Source: Seiridium cupressi (taxonomy: Eukaryota; Ascomycota; Sordariomycetes; Amphisphaeriales; Sporocadaceae). Taken from it: a DNA stretch of 64,000 bases. Each line of letters begins with the position of its first letter. Within the stretch, counting starts at the first letter, position 1. Made by a program: the position numbers and the translations under genes. The notes under the pieces are model-generated. The model was given only the letters and a program-made list of their open reading frames with translations. It did no database searches and was not told the origin of the DNA. The stretch lies in contig JARVKI010000002.1 in assembly GCA_036674765.1 (NCBI GenBank), positions 558,001 through 622,000 on the forward strand, written 5' to 3'. Positions 46,715 to 59,704 of the stretch are shown piece by piece.

Positions 46715-48642
46715 TGTGTCTGATTTTATAGGGTGATATAAGAAAGGTTGATGACGTGGTATAGATATAGATATATATATACAGAAGATAGGATGACGGA
46801 AGAATAGTTGAGAAGGAGATATTAGTGTAGTGTAGTAAAGTTGGTTGTATTCAGCTTTGGTCTGATCAAAAGAGTGTAATGAATGGTCCGAGGCGAAAAT
46901 GTCTCTGAAGGTTGAATGTTAGAGGATCCTTCGTTGGCTCACGCAGTCTCCATTCGGAAGTAGAGGGACGTTGGGCTCCTATTAAAGGAAACGAGAGGAT
47001 TCAAGCCAGAGATCGCTTGCGTGGCTGCGCAGGGAAGAAGGAATTAAAAGGGCGAAACATTCTAGAAGTTCATGACGGCTAGCCCTTGGTTTGGTGGTGG
47101 ATTTGACCCTCCATCCTGCTGCTGCTTTAAGGAGGCTCGGCTCCCACGGGGGGACGTGTATGGTGTCCACTAGCAGCTCGTACATGGACCGGCTCCCCAC
47201 CGGGCTGCCTGGGGCCTTGGGCTGCTTTGGACGCGCCCCACACCCTCCTGTTGCATAATCCGATAGAGCCAGGGCCAGGGATGCTGGCTGACCACCCCCG
47301 GCTCGGCCATTCCTGGGCCAGATGATTCTCACCTGGGATTGCGCACAAGCGAGGGCCAATATCCGTTGACCAAAGTACGGAATGCGCGCTCGTTTGTGGG
47401 CGGCATTGGCCACACCCTGGGCTGCGCATGGTGACACTGATGACGAAATCGGCGACACACCCCTTGGGCCAGCCAGTTCCTGTCCACACGACAGCGACAT
47501 ATATATTGCTTCAGCACACTGTAGGAAAAAGAATGCCACAGATGCGCAGAATGCGTGCGCCCCGCCCCCATCACTGGCACCACAATGCACGCGTTCTGAC
47601 CACGCGGACGCCCTCGAACCACCGGCATGGCGCCGTCATAATCGTGCACCGGGGGGCACCTTGATCACTAATTCCATTAAACCATGTCTGGAGCGCACTA
47701 ATGTGAACGATTACGCCATGCTTCAAGAAGAAACACGATGCAAAACTCAATGCGGCCCGCGAATTCCAACCATTGTCTTGCAGCTTTGTTTTTTAGGCTC
47801 ATTAGTGGCCTGAGTAGGAGGGCAAGGAAGACCCCCGATGCGTCGTTGACAATGCTACCATGCCATTTGACTCCCGGCACCACATGGGCCATTATCGATC
47901 GATACATGTGCACGATAACAAGGCCAATTGACGCAAGCTTAACCTTGATACTCTCCCTGCTGGTGTTATGTGCGTCGTGCGACTCCGGCAATTAACCAAC
48001 AGATAGAAGGTCATATGATAATGCATCTCCTCCGCTGGTAATACGCCGCTGGCCTGCAGCTTGTCAAAAACAAAGGGAATAGCCCGGAGCCGTAGTTAAA
48101 CCAGACCACCGGTACCGACATGTCCTGTGGCCAATCGGGGTTCATGCAACGGGTCGAGTCAATCGATCCAACACTCACATGCCTGATGCACGGCGCAGCT
48201 GCCTTAAAGCTACCTTAAACCTTTTGTTCCTGCATGCTCCGGACGAACAAGTGGTGGCGCTGCAGTTCACTGCGTCCGCAGCATGCCTGCAGACAGCCCA
48301 CGTTTTTAACGTACCATCTTTGGCATGTTTCTTTTTGCTGAATTCCGTGTTTCATTTTGCAACCATTGTGTGCGCCAACAATGTGAGTTCCTTATTGTCT
48401 GTTGCCACCATGACCCCAGTTAGTGGCTAATCCCGCAATGTCTATGATACATGTTCCTCCAGTGCTATGCAGTGCTTGTGATTCATGCGAGTGCGCCAAA
48501 TCCATTACCCTTGCGCGTCGTCTCATATGTCTCGTCAGGGTCATGATGTCCCATAATACAGTCCAATGGTCGCCCATAAGCCAAATGAATCATCCCATTG
48601 TTACCCCGAGATGGACCCTCTATTCTTTCTATGCCATTGTGC
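46715..48642. other. intergenic region upstream of repeat-peptide gene
   Basis: About 1.9 kb between the NIPA gene 3' end and the repeat-peptide gene start, both on -. It contains overlapping ORFs on both strands in GC-rich DNA around 47.0-47.7 kb (up to 202 codons), none with recognisable content. No oxidase or other tailoring enzyme was seen. Confidence 0.45.
46771..46781 (-). promoter_or_regulatory. TATA element of repeat-peptide gene
   Basis: TATATATATAT on the - strand, 57-67 bp before the ATG at 46714. A second TATAAAA at 46724-46730 is only about 10 bp from the ATG and too close to serve. Confidence 0.5.
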
Positions 48643-50981
48643 TTAGATGAAAGCACCATTTGAGCCCGGGGGAGGATCCCGCCGCCCGGGCGCAGGTCGA
48701 GGCGGCGTGTTTTGTCTCGACCCGCTTCTGCTGTCCTTCCGTCTACTCCGACCGGCCTCGTACTCTGCTGGCTCTGCCTCGTTATCATCGCTGCCGCGTC
48801 TCGGAGGACTGTTGGTAATCCCTCGTCCATAACGCTGGGCTCGCTTCTCCTCAAGATAGAGTTCGGGATCGTCGTCATCATAATAATCATCATCGTACTG
48901 CACTAAAGCAGGCATCGAATGCGAATCGCCTTTAACGAGTCCGAGCCTCTCCTCTTCAGTCGCGTCCTTCACCTGCGGACTCGAATAACCCCTGCTCCCT
49001 ATGCCTGCTCGGCTCGATGGTTTCATCATCGTCGACGGCACGGGCGCCTCTGGTTCCTGCGCTCCGTCAGCTTGATGCCGGCGGAACACATTTTGGAACG
49101 AGAATTGCCGACGCGCTGACTGGCCATCCCGGTGCGGTGGTGGTGTGGGAGGAGCGAGCGAGCTCGTGCTGGCACCCGGATTTCTCGAGTCGTTGAACTG
49201 AATGTGGCGACCGGTGCTACCGGTCCCGAGGTTGGTTGTACTCGTCGCTGCAGCTGCGGCGCCGCCGTATTCGGTATCCTGGTGTCGAAGGCCTTCCGGC
49301 AAGCCATAAACATGCTCTCTGGTGACGCCATATGAGCTGTCATCGCCACTCATCTTCTGGCTCGGCACGGCAATATTTGTTAGTTGAACAGGGTGCATGG
49401 GGCTCTGCACCTTCGGGTCGTTCGAGCCGTCCCGGAAGTCGGGATGTCCCGGGAGGATCACAGTCCGCGCCCGACTCCTAATAGTGCCCGCAATGCTAGA
49501 CAATAAACCAGGGGACGACTGCTGATTTCTCTCATCTTCAATCTCCTCCTCGGAAGGAAAATGCGACATGCCTAGCGGTGGGTGCGGTGTTTTCGGAGGA
49601 GGTGTAAAAGGAATGCTGGGTGGGTGAGTGAATGGGTTTGGCGAGGTCGTAGCCCGGCTCCGTTGGCTCATCAAAGTCGTCCTTCTTCTCCGTAGTCCGT
49701 CCCACTCGAATTGTGGCTGGCCATCTTCGCTCACGGTTTCCAATCGCTGGGACTCCTTTTCTTGACGCAAGCGCTCAAGCTCCTTTTCTTCCATTTTCTG
49801 TCGAGCAACAGAGATCCTCCTTACAATAGCGGCAGCACCGCGTATAGCATCGGCCTTGGGCTCCGTCTCGGGTTGCTCTTGTTCTGCAATAGTTTGAATC
49901 TGATCCAAATCTCCGCTGAACACGGCAGTATCGGGAACATCTTTGGCAGACTTGGATAGTTGCAACAGAACAACTCCAGAGCAAATCACGAGAAATCCCA
50001 TCACCACGGTGACAATGGACGTTGCGGTGCCCTTGAAGCCTTGAAACAGCACCGCCGAGGTAATGATAGTCGTACTGGTAAAGTAAACGTAGTAAGTGGG
50101 CGTAACCATGGCCGCGTTGAATAGATTCAGCGCTTTCTAGTGGGGAGTCAGAACATATGTATAGCTTTGAGATAAAAAAAACTGCAACTTACGTTCAAAA
50201 AGATGATTTCTGTCAGCAGTGTTCCGACAACAAAAACGAGCAGGACATATAAAAACCACTGGGTGAACTGGCCACCAGAAGTACCCTGGATTTGTGCCAC
50301 AATAGCAGAACCGAGACCTTGCGTCGCCACAACACTTAGCCCTCCCACCCAACTGCAAATCGAGATATAGACAAGCATGTTCTTTTTCCCCCATCTTGGG
50401 CCGCAATAAAAAGCTGTTATGGCCGAGCCGATGAGAATAACGCCGGTGTAACTTAGGAACCCGGGCGTGATGACGAATTTCTGCATTTCCTGGATGTTGG
50501 CCACGGAAGATTCCTCTGGCGCGTTCATAACAATAACAACGGATCCAACAATGCAAAGGAAACACGCCACTTTGCCAACCATACTCAGCCTCTCTTTCAG
50601 AAAGATGGCTGACAAAACTGTGGTAATGACAACGGAAAGAGCGCCCAGGGGGGTGACCAAGATGGCATCAGTGAAGGCATATGCAACAAAATTACATATC
50701 TCTCCGATGATCATGAGGGTCATTCCAGACCACCAGTAGAAGTTCTTCAGATAGCCATAACCCTCGCCAGCGGCTTCCTGGTATTTCTCGTTGGCTTTCA
50801 GTAGACCGACCTTCTTCAGCACAAACGATGTACCAATGAAAGCGCCGGAAGCAATCGCTAGAGAAATACCGACAATCTTGAAGGTGGGTGGTCGCGTCTC
50901 TTCGGTCGCATCCGTCGTTGTGTCGTTGGCTCTAGCATATATGTTGTGGGCAACCTCGAGGACTTGGCCGGCGTGGTCCAT
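48643..50981 (-). CDS. NIPA-type magnesium transporter (DUF803)
   Basis: Exons 50981-50193 and 50136-48643, intron 50192-50137; 760 residues. The first 350 residues carry about nine transmembrane segments in the NIPA pattern: FKIVGISLAIASGAFIGTSF, KKVGLL, YLKNFYWWSGMTLMIIGEI, NFVAYAFTDAILVTPLGALS, LSAIFLKERLS, and after the intron KALNLFNAAMVTPTYYVYFT and IITSAVLFQGFKG. NIPA proteins move Mg2+ and other divalent cations. The C-terminal 400 residues are cytosolic, low complexity and rich in Ser/Pro/Arg, with a charged helix (EEKELERLRQEKESQRLE), an acidic run (YDDDYYDDDD) and an RRGSDDNE/RKDSRSGSR tail, as is usual for filamentous fungal members. Confidence 0.92.
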
Positions 50982-53900
50982 GGTGGTTCTGTCGCTCGGG
51001 CGACGGCCACTCGTCGCCGTCTATCTGATGGTGTAGATTTCCGGTATACCGTAGCGTCCTCTGCAACTGCTCAAAATGTTCCAGCTCTTTGACTCTTGTA
51101 GAATGTGGTTGTGTTTACTTTGTATGTAATTGCGACTTGGATGTTGTGTAATGATAGCGGGTCGGCAGCATAAAGGCAAATCTGGGAAGGAGCCAGCACT
51201 TGGTTGTTCGGGACGACCCTCCCTGTAAAAGGCAGGCGGCTCGACCGAACTTGGTTGAGACTAGGGCACCGTGTGACGGGGAATCCTAGCAGCGGAAAGG
51301 ATCGAAGTTCTGGTGCGGAGTGTGTGCTAGAATCTCGTCGGCCAATTCGTAGGACGGTCTGATCAGATGTCGCAGAGCGCGCAATGGTCGTTACTCGTAA
51401 CAAGAAGTGCCAGGAGGGCGGCCTTTGAAACAAAGGCCGTTGGAGTTGACGCGCAGATCTCTCCAGGACTGCGAGGCTGAGTTGGTAGTGAGCAGAGTCG
51501 ATACAATACTGCTGATGCTTCATGCGCAGCAGAATACGATACAGAGAGACCAGCAAAAACAGAAGGTCGGTCAATGCTGGGGTTTGTTGAGTACTTGCGC
51601 AAGTCCTGAGATACAGATCGACCCGCTATGTCATAACGGCCCGGGACAAGCTGAGAATTGTGGAGGCGGAGAGCACGCACGGCAAGTTCTGGACCCGTCG
51701 CTTGCGTCGCCTGGGCAGCCACGATAGCTAAAGTGGGCCGCGGGGTCAGCGATATCCAGTAGATAGCGAACTTCTCTCTGGCTGTAGATGGTCCGACAAG
51801 ACCACGAAAAGTTTCGTTTCTAATGCAACGGAAGCTCCTTCATGGCCCTAGTAGTTTACATGTCGAATAGAAACATGTTAACATATTGCTTTCCTTGTCA
51901 AGAGGAACAAGCAGGCGGATAATGCCACGTCTGAAGCATCGGTCTCTTGTCCTGCTTCATTGTTAACCTTCAGAGCGGCCAGCTCGGCCCCACCTTCTCT
52001 CGTTGGTGGTTGGTTGGCCGCTGAGTGCCTATAAACGTCCAAAGTCAAAGGTTTGGCATCGTATCAGAATGCGCAGTCGGTCGCAGCTAGCGCTGAGAGC
52101 ATGCAGATGGTAGGCGCACACGAACCAAGTCGAAGCTGGGCGCGCCCGAGAAACCCCTACACTAGAATCCAAGACCCTCTCGGAGGACTCCCACAAAAGC
52201 CTGCGTTGGTCCCCCCCTTTTTAGGATATTCTATTCCTTCTGGAAACGTGTTACAGATTCCGGGGGACGATCGACGTTTCACCATCTGTCAATGTCCGAC
52301 CAGAAACACAAGGCTCTGTGTGTTTCCGAGCACGAGCAATGTCCACGTGCGCGTGCTCCCGGATGATTTGTTAAAATCAATCACTTCGTTGCGCTCCATT
52401 TCGTCGTCTTTATTTGGCCTCGTCGCTAACCAAAGGTCCGCCTCCACGGCAATCAAAACTCTGTAGCACTACCACCCGTAGGCTATTGGGAAATATTGCA
52501 GGCAGAATGACGATGTTCCAGGATCTATGGGGGCGATCTTCAACACATTCGGCAGGCACTGCAACCCTGTATGTAGCCCTTTCGGGGTCCCTTGCATTGA
52601 GCAGTGATATGAGGTCGATAGCGCATACTCGTGTGACTACCTATCTAGCATGTGCTGCAATAATACATAATATCTCGACGCGATCTTGTTAGCTATTACA
52701 GTACTTGCCTAGTCTAGCATGCTAAACCTCGAAGGCTTTCGATGGCCAGGAAACATTATTGGGTTGCAAGGCATGCACCGAGGCATATGCGATTGCTCTG
52801 ATGGGTGCTTCAAGAACACGAATCTCTAGTGCGACAGAGTGAAACGATTATCGAGATGCTTACCCTAACAAGCTCGTAAAATCATTCACCATTCAATTGC
52901 TCGATGTGACGCGCAATATTGCTACCCGAGGCGGCGACTGCATCGTGGCAGGGCAAATCGACATGTACCATTGGCCCAGACGCATGGGCTGCGACATGAT
53001 CGGGTGGCTTAGCCGCTCTGGCATCTGGCAGCATCCGAGTCAAATCCAATGGAGGCTGCAGTTGTGTTTGAGCATGAATGCGAACTCCAATTGGTAGCCC
53101 CTTTTTGTTTTCACCAATTGCAGTTGTCGGGTTTGCGCGAATCCAGTCCATTGGATGGTTGACATCTGCATCTGCTGGGGCCGCCTCAGAGCTACACTGT
53201 ACTTTGCCAGTCTCTGCCGCTCCTGGTCTCGACACAAATAAGTAGCCTTTTTTCGCTGGCGTGGATATTGCGAAATACTAAAAGACATCAAGTGTTTTAA
53301 CCAATGGCATCCAAATTGATTAATATGATTGGAATTCTCCAAGGATTCGTGAAGACAGCTGGGTTTTGTCCCTGGTTACATATGCGATACATGCCCCGCA
53401 ATATAAGCTCTACAAACTTTACGGTTGGCGCTGGACCATCAGATTCCACGTAATTGGTAAACATGCAGTCTTCAAAAGCTCATTAACACCATCAATATAC
53501 ATAATCGAAGACAAACTCTGGGAAACAGTTATTATGAATACTTATCCTATATCATTTGATTCGCTATCTAGCAGGTCATGTAAAGTACGGTCCAATCTAT
53601 GAATAGCGGGTACTGGAGATCGTATACGAGCCTGTGGTTATAGTAGTGATGAGTCGCGTTGAATCGCGGGTCTGAGACAGGCATTCTTCGAAATTTATTA
53701 AGTATACGAAATAATTGAAATCGCCGTATAGAAGCTATGTAAGACATTGGGTCTTTTGAAGTCTAACATGGGATTAAGCTTTACGGGCTGGCGGTTGCCG
53801 CTCTGGTGGTCATGCGATAGGTTATATAGTTGCGGCACGGCTGTAGTCTTGTCATCACTAGGTATAATCAGCACCAGCGCCCCTCACGGCATTGCCGTCG

Positions 53901-54627
53901 ATGATGAGGTGACACTATGAGACTACACAGCAGTTCTGTTTGCAATGGCGACATTTTGTACTATCGCTTGCGGCGTAGACTATCTCCAGTAGTCAAGGCT
54001 GCGTGGCGTCTATGACGGCCCAAGTTACGATGCATTCCGGTTAGCGTCTCGTGATTCACGTGGGAAAGATCCCAGCCAGTCCAACGAGCGGACCAACGAG
54101 CGCCTTCTCCGACGACACGAGGTTACGATGCTCGAAAGTGGTGAACAGAATTGGATTCCATTACCAGAACTTCAGGCCTAGACTGCTCTCGGTCCTTAAC
54201 GCTCTAACTGAACCGGAAATGTATCGCCATGCGTAGTTTTCACTCCCCGGTATCCTGTTGCCTAGCTGCTGCTGCTACGTTCCGGCTGAGTGATTTTCCT
54301 CATACTGTGGTCATCAATAGTAGCAGGCTTAATGAGGCACAGTCATGATTTTCTACATGTAGACTGTTGCTCTAGCGCCCAGCTCAGCTAGATGATCTGA
54401 CAAACACCGTGCACTATCGACATGAACGTGAGGTAATTTTATTGATCTAGATTCCCTGTATGGAAGACGAGCCCCAGTATCCATAAGGAATCGGTGTACA
54501 TCTTGTGATGGTTTAGTTTTCCCACGCCACCTTTTGTGTATATAAACTCCTTAGGATGCGTCTGTCTTGGCGCTGATGTTGTATTTTGCTCAAATCTAAC
54601 GTAGACTTGTTTGGCTGTATAAACAAA
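50982..54627. other. 3.6 kb gene-poor region
   Basis: Between the divergent starts of the NIPA gene and the chitin deacetylase gene. Composition varies, with AT-rich stretches at 53.3-53.8 kb. The longest ORF (52053-52466) begins with a non-ATG codon and has no domain-like features. No RNA gene, transposon protein or cluster gene seen. Confidence 0.45.
54539..54547 (+). promoter_or_regulatory. TATA box of chitin deacetylase gene
   Basis: TATATAAAC lies 81-89 bp before the ATG at 54628. Confidence 0.5.
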
Positions 54628-56286
54628 ATGCGATCATTGATTACGATCACTTCCTTACTGGTGTCGTTGCACAAAGTTGAAGGACTCGTCGCGCATCTCC
54701 CAATAGTCGGCGACGGAGGCGCATACGTATCAAAAGGTTCTCTACAGCCCTCACTCGGCAGACGAGACGTATCAGCCGGAGGGAGTTGCGGTCCTGCGGC
54801 TGGTAATGCTGTATGCGCATCCGGTTTGTGCTGTTCATCTGCTGTAAGTCCACTTTTCGATGCTTTCGAGCAACACCCACTGATGACGTGATAGGGCGTT
54901 TGCGGAACGGGCACTTCATTCTGCAGCTCACCGGATTGCCAACTTTCGTTTGGCCCAGCATGTGACGGAAATGAAGTACCCTTGGGAGAAGACACGTCAA
55001 AGGTACCACGTCCAACTTTAGGAAACGTCCCTTATGGAGTCTCCATCAGTCACTGTACAGTAAATGGCAAGGTTGCTCTCACTTTTGATGATGGGCCTTA
55101 CATATACACATCTGAGCTGTTAGACATTCTGAAGAAGAATGGCGTCAGAGCGACGTTTTTCGTAGTCGGCAATAATGGTGGGAAGGGACAGATAGAGCTG
55201 GCTTCTACCGGATATCCTGCCATCATCCAACGGATGTACTCAGACGGCCACCAGATTGGAAGTCATTCGTGGAGTCACCAGAACATGAGCCAACTCACGG
55301 CTCAACAACGGCACGACCAGATCATTAGGAACGAGATAGCTTTGGTCGATATCCTGGGCTTCTTTCCCACGTACTTCCGACCGCCATACACACAGTGTTC
55401 CGTGGATTGTTCGAATGACTTAGAAGCACTTGGATACCATGTGGTAAGCACGCCTTTTATGGCGCTGATGTCGAACATGGCTGATAGTGATTAGGTAAAT
55501 TATGACATCGATACGCGAGATTGGCAGGGCGACTATACTTACGCTCAAAATACGTACAGTACCATCCTGACTCAACATAGCACCGGCTCCTCGGCGTGGA
55601 TATCTCTGGCTCATGACATCCAACCCAACACAGTCCATGGCTTCGCGCAGTATATGATTGATCAAGCCGAGAAGCTTGGGTATGAGCTTGTCACTCTAGG
55701 ACAGTGTCTTGGAGATCCTGAGGCGAATTGGTATCGCGACCCCACAAATGGACAGTCGTGGACTGGCAGAGCAGTGACGTCTTCAGCTATCTCAACAGTA
55801 GCATCTACGACCCTTACAAGTTTACTTCAAGCCACTAGTACTACTTCGTCGGTATCAACAGCAATTACTGCGCAGATATCAACGATGACTACGCCACCAA
55901 GTGCCAAAACGACTATTGCACCAATTTCAACAACGACTGTAGCACCGATTCTGATCACGACCACTAGCAAAGAGGGTGTGACCGCGTTATCGGTAACTTC
56001 GCAAACTCGTACTGCGCTACCTATAGTAACTTCACATCCATCTACGAGCAGTAGCACTGTGTCTTCTTCCATGGAAAGCTTAAACTTAGCTACTCCAGTT
56101 GTGACCCCGACAGCTGTGTCAGGAAATAGTTTCGGAATTGGCACCACCAGCCAGACCACTCGCGCGACAGCAAGCACAAGCAGCAGTATCGCAGCCAAGC
56201 CATCCGCGAGCGGTGCGGGGGACCCGGCCAGATCGTCATTACTTGGATTGGTGCTCGCGGTTTGTGGGCTGTTGGTTTTACTATAA
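54628..56286 (+). CDS. GPI-anchored chitin deacetylase with CBM18 chitin-binding domain
   Basis: Exons 54628-54843, 54895-55443 and 55495-56286; introns 54844-54894 and 55444-55494; 518 residues. Signal peptide at the N terminus. A CBM18 (hevein-like) domain spans intron 1: GSCGPAAGNAVCASGLCCSS then GVCGTGTSFCSSPDCQ. The NodB deacetylase domain follows with all five motifs: TFDDGP (135-140), SHSWSH (195-200, metal-binding His pair), RPPYTQC, the acidic NYDIDTRDW after intron 2, and SLAHDIQ with the last His. A Ser/Thr-rich stalk of about 150 residues and a hydrophobic C-terminal tail (GLVLAVCGLLVLL) preceded by small residues suit GPI anchoring. It converts chitin to chitosan in the wall. In plant-associated fungi such enzymes can mask chitin; that role is inference. 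Confidence 0.93.
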
Positions 56287-56917
56287 CCCTGACTTCTCGG
56301 CGGGTGTGACTTTGAGCTGTATGACTGGGTGGGTAGAGCAGCAAGAATACCAATAACTGATACCCAAACATGATTCGAACGTGGAATGAAAAGTAGTTTG
56401 ATGTCAGCTTGAACGACGTAGGTATGGTTTAGAAGGAGGAGGAATCAAGATTAATGAATGAAGTCGATCAAACTTTGATCGGATGAAAACACTCCTAGAA
56501 GCCATTTCCGAAAGATCCTCGAGTGATATTTCCAGGTTGACCCGAGTGAACCTTCCATTGACGACTAGTTCTGCCACCTACCCCATGTTTAGACACTTAT
56601 TTATTCTTCGGCATCGTTTGATTAAGTCCCAGAAACAGACCCAGTAATGACACCAGGCCTGGTAAAAACTTAAAACGAAGCTCGCGGGGAATTTGCTCAC
56701 TAGCTTTGGGTGGTTTTGCATTGCCTTGAATCGTCACATCGAACCTGCATCTGCGCATTTTTCTAGTCAACGGCAGTGATTCCAGCATGAATAATCGTGA
56801 TTAAATTATACATTAACTTGAGAATCATAGCTGGAAGAGATCATGACTGTAACAAGAGTGGAGATATAGATCACCAATAACCACGACTGAAAATCCACGA
56901 GAAGCATACAATACCTG
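56287..56917. other. intergenic region
   Basis: About 630 bp between two + genes, AT-rich at 56780-56880. It should contain the promoter, and perhaps a missed first exon, of the next gene, but no signal-peptide-like reading was found in it. Confidence 0.4.
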
Positions 56918-57915
56918 ATGGCTCTTCTCAGGCGGGGTAACGCGGACGATGGGCCATTACGCGCATGCTACTTCCCTTGCAGTAAGATCCTCCATAATCC
57001 CGGCTTCCATACAGCTGACCGTCGCGACCACCAGATGCCGCATATCTCAAATCTCAGGTCAGCCGGGCGCGGGAAGATTACTGCGCGGCAGAAAGCGCAT
57101 TCGAGTCATATTGGAACGAGTGTCTCTGCTGTGTAGACGGGAAGCTCGAGAATAACTATCGGGCGAAAGACTACCTGGCGAGAGACTTTGCGGGTCAGCT
57201 TAATATATGCCAGAATGAAGCACCGCAAAACCCTGCGCGGCTATGGGAGGCTGATCCTTGCGCGTTTCGATCAAGGGCTCCAGAGACGCCGATCCAGACT
57301 CCTTTCCCAACCCAGACAGTCTGGACCATCGACGTAGCCCAGGATTCTTTGGGAGTCGGCGTCCCGTTCACGCGTATGTTCAGCCAGCTGAGACCTGATT
57401 ACGGTGCGCAGCCAACTGAAGAACCCGCTGGGCCTCCAGCCACTACGGCTCAACCGATAACCACAATAGTGACGGTGGTTTCGAGCAAAACAATTACCGA
57501 TACCTCGGGTGGCGGTCCTTCTGTCTCGTTTGTTACACGTACCTACTTGACAACTGAGACGCCGAGTTCCACGCCAGCCCCGAGACCTGGGCCAGTCGCC
57601 ACATCATCGACGATTTCTAGGGAAGTCATCATCGGCGCTGTGGTGGGAGCGGTAGGACTGGTGATTACAGCCTTCGCGTTGTGCTTCTTCTTCCAAAGGC
57701 GCAGTGCGAAGAGCCGAAGGCTGCATCTGGCACTGTCAAAGCACAATAAGTCTCCCCAGGGAAACGAGGACCCGTCCACTTGGGAGCTGCATAATGAATT
57801 CATGCCCACCCAAGAAGCCGACAGTAAGGCAATAATGTGTGAGCTGGAGGACACGCAGGTTAGGGAATTAACAGTGCAGGAAACAAAGTCTGATGGAGTG
57901 GAAATAGGATCATGA
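56918..57915 (+). CDS. Cys-rich, Ser/Thr-rich single-pass membrane protein, 5' end uncertain
   Basis: Exons 56918-56981 and 57035-57915, intron 56982-57034 (GTAAGA, branch GCTGACC, CCAG); about 314 residues as modelled. The splice gives the continuous reading ACYFPC-NAAYLKSQVSRAREDYC, then NECLCCVDG and NICQNEAPQNPARLWEADPC, a Cys-rich ectodomain found in many uncharacterised fungal surface proteins. A Thr/Ser/Pro-rich stalk (TTIVTVVSSKTITDTSGGG) leads to a transmembrane segment (EVIIGAVVGAVGLVITAFAL) and a 70-residue cytosolic tail starting with QRRSAKSRR. A family member of this topology should have a signal peptide, but none is encoded at ATG 56918 or seen upstream: either a first exon is missed or the gene has lost its 5' end. 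Function unknown. Confidence 0.62.
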
Positions 57916-58899
57916 ATACAGCGTTGAGATACTGGATTACAAAGCCTCTGGCTGCGAACCGATGATTATATTGTACTTCATTAAAACAGATTCATCCGAA
58001 CCATCATAAACTCTTGTAAGTGTTATTCTCACATCAATTATATGCTTGCGCCTCAAATCTTCTCTCTTTGAAATGTCTTTCATGCTGTGAAATATAGAAT
58101 TTGTTGTGGTACAAGCTGATGGTATTTTTTCATTTGTGAGGGAGTCCTCATGGAGTCTTTTGGAATAGTTCTCCCCGTATGTGAATAAGGATGTATTAAG
58201 GCCTTTCGCTCACATGGTACTATTAGTGCTAGCTGTGGCGACAATTGCAACAGGCTTCACTGATTAAAGTAATATTTTGGTATACTTAACTCAGATTATC
58301 TCCTTTGAACTCTCTATGACCGTGGGGCACGGGATCGTCAATATCTATGTCATCGGCAGTAGTATTACTTAAATTCGAATTATACGTGGCTTTAATGAGC
58401 GCGATGCCAAAGAAAGAGCTCATGAAGCAGAGTGATTGGATAAAAACCGATGGACTGATATGTTGTTCTTCGAATCCGAAGTGGAACGCGGGCGGGCAGC
58501 GCTGGGATAGAAGTCCCCTAAGCCAGGCTTCCGCAGTGCGTGTCGAAGTCAACTTGTCAAAGCTATAAGCATTATAAAAAACGCCTTTCAATAAAACTCA
58601 CTACGATGTGTTTAAAAAAGATAAAAGAATCCACAGGGGCGTCTAGACATTGATGCGTTACTGGCGATATATAGTACAAGCGCTACAGTGCGTTGCCACA
58701 GTGTAAATACAGATTCCACACCTGGCTCAAAATCTCACCCTGCTCATTTCACCCTGAAAGCTATTGTGGGTGTAATGCTTCCGCTACATAATCCCTAGCT
58801 CTATCAAAACAGTTCTTTGCGGAGAAGCAGGTAGCCTGGTCAATTGTCCAGCGATCAAATCAAGAATTAAGTCATTCCAATCTTCGAGCCACAAGAGCA
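57916..58899. other. intergenic region
   Basis: About 980 bp, AT-rich, between two + genes. Short ORFs at 58.3-58.6 kb on both strands lack protein character. No gene recognised. Confidence 0.45.
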
Positions 58900-59704
58900 A
58901 TGGCCCCGACACAGCGTTCGTGGCTCGACAAGGTGTACCTCGTGTACTTTGTCTTGCACATCCCGATCCTGTTCCGTAAGCAGCTCCCAGCTACAATTGG
59001 CGAACAACGATGCAGAACAGCGCGAAACTGACGCAAATCCAGTTGTCGACCTTGTCCCCTTCTATCCACGCTCGCTATGGTCCACGGCTGACTCGCCGCT
59101 GTCGTTCCTGGGCGATCTGCGCCTGTACTATCTTGAGGTCAGTCAGTCGGGCCTGGCCCTGCGCTCCTCTCACAGATGAGCAGGGGCAAATGGTTGCAAC
59201 TTTTACTGTTTGACGTGTTTACGCACATGGCTGACACCGGAACTAGACGTACAAGGACCAGTTCTTCGCTCCTCCCCCAGCGCCCATCCCTTCTTTCTTC
59301 CCGCTCTTTGCCTTCCTCGAACTAGTCTTCCACCTGCCCGTGTCCGTTTGGGCAGTGCGCAAGCTGTGGTCTGGCCCCGGTCTGAACGGCAAAGCCGAGC
59401 TCCTGCTTCTCGTCTACGGTGTCGAGACGGTCTTGACCACGGCCACGTGCATGTGGGAGGCATGGCTCTGGGATGAGAAGCTGGTTAATCTGAATGAAAA
59501 AGTGGTGCTCCTCGGCGGATTGTATGGTGCTTATTTCGCGCTCGGTAAGCTTTATTTCACTGTTGTTATTATCTTCTCGAGAAACACTTTCTGAAGCCGA
59601 GAATTGGACGCTAACAAATAACAGCTGCGGTATTGAGCGTTGACATGTATCTACGTCTCCAGAAGAGACTTGATGTTGTAGACGGGAGGAAGAAGATTCA
59701 GTAA
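58900..59704 (+). CDS. EXPERA-domain membrane protein (TMEM97/sigma-2 receptor-like)
   Basis: Exons 58900-58975, 59043-59137, 59247-59544 and 59625-59704; introns 58976-59042, 59138-59246 and 59545-59624; 182 residues, the usual size. Four membrane segments: KVYLVYFVLHIPILF, the region after PSFFPLFAFLELVFHLPVSV, AELLLLVYGVETVLTTATCM and VVLLGGLYGAYFALAAVLSV. The loop after the first helix reads LVDLVPFYPRSLW across intron 1, matching the Asp-containing loop of the TMEM97 group; the C terminus is basic (DGRKKIQ), compatible with ER retention. EXPERA proteins bind sterols or isomerise sterol double bonds; fungal TMEM97-like members have no firmly known role. The four exons are too short to appear as one frame. 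Confidence 0.85.

Noticed and set aside
46982..47590. 202-codon ORF upstream of the WDYG gene as a tailoring enzyme
   Set aside because: No recognisable motif, overlapping ORFs in several frames of GC-rich DNA, and no HxxHC-type motif of UstYa proteins.
52053..52466. 137-codon + ORF in the 51-54.6 kb gap
   Set aside because: Starts with a non-ATG codon, has no domain-like pattern and no convincing splice partners.
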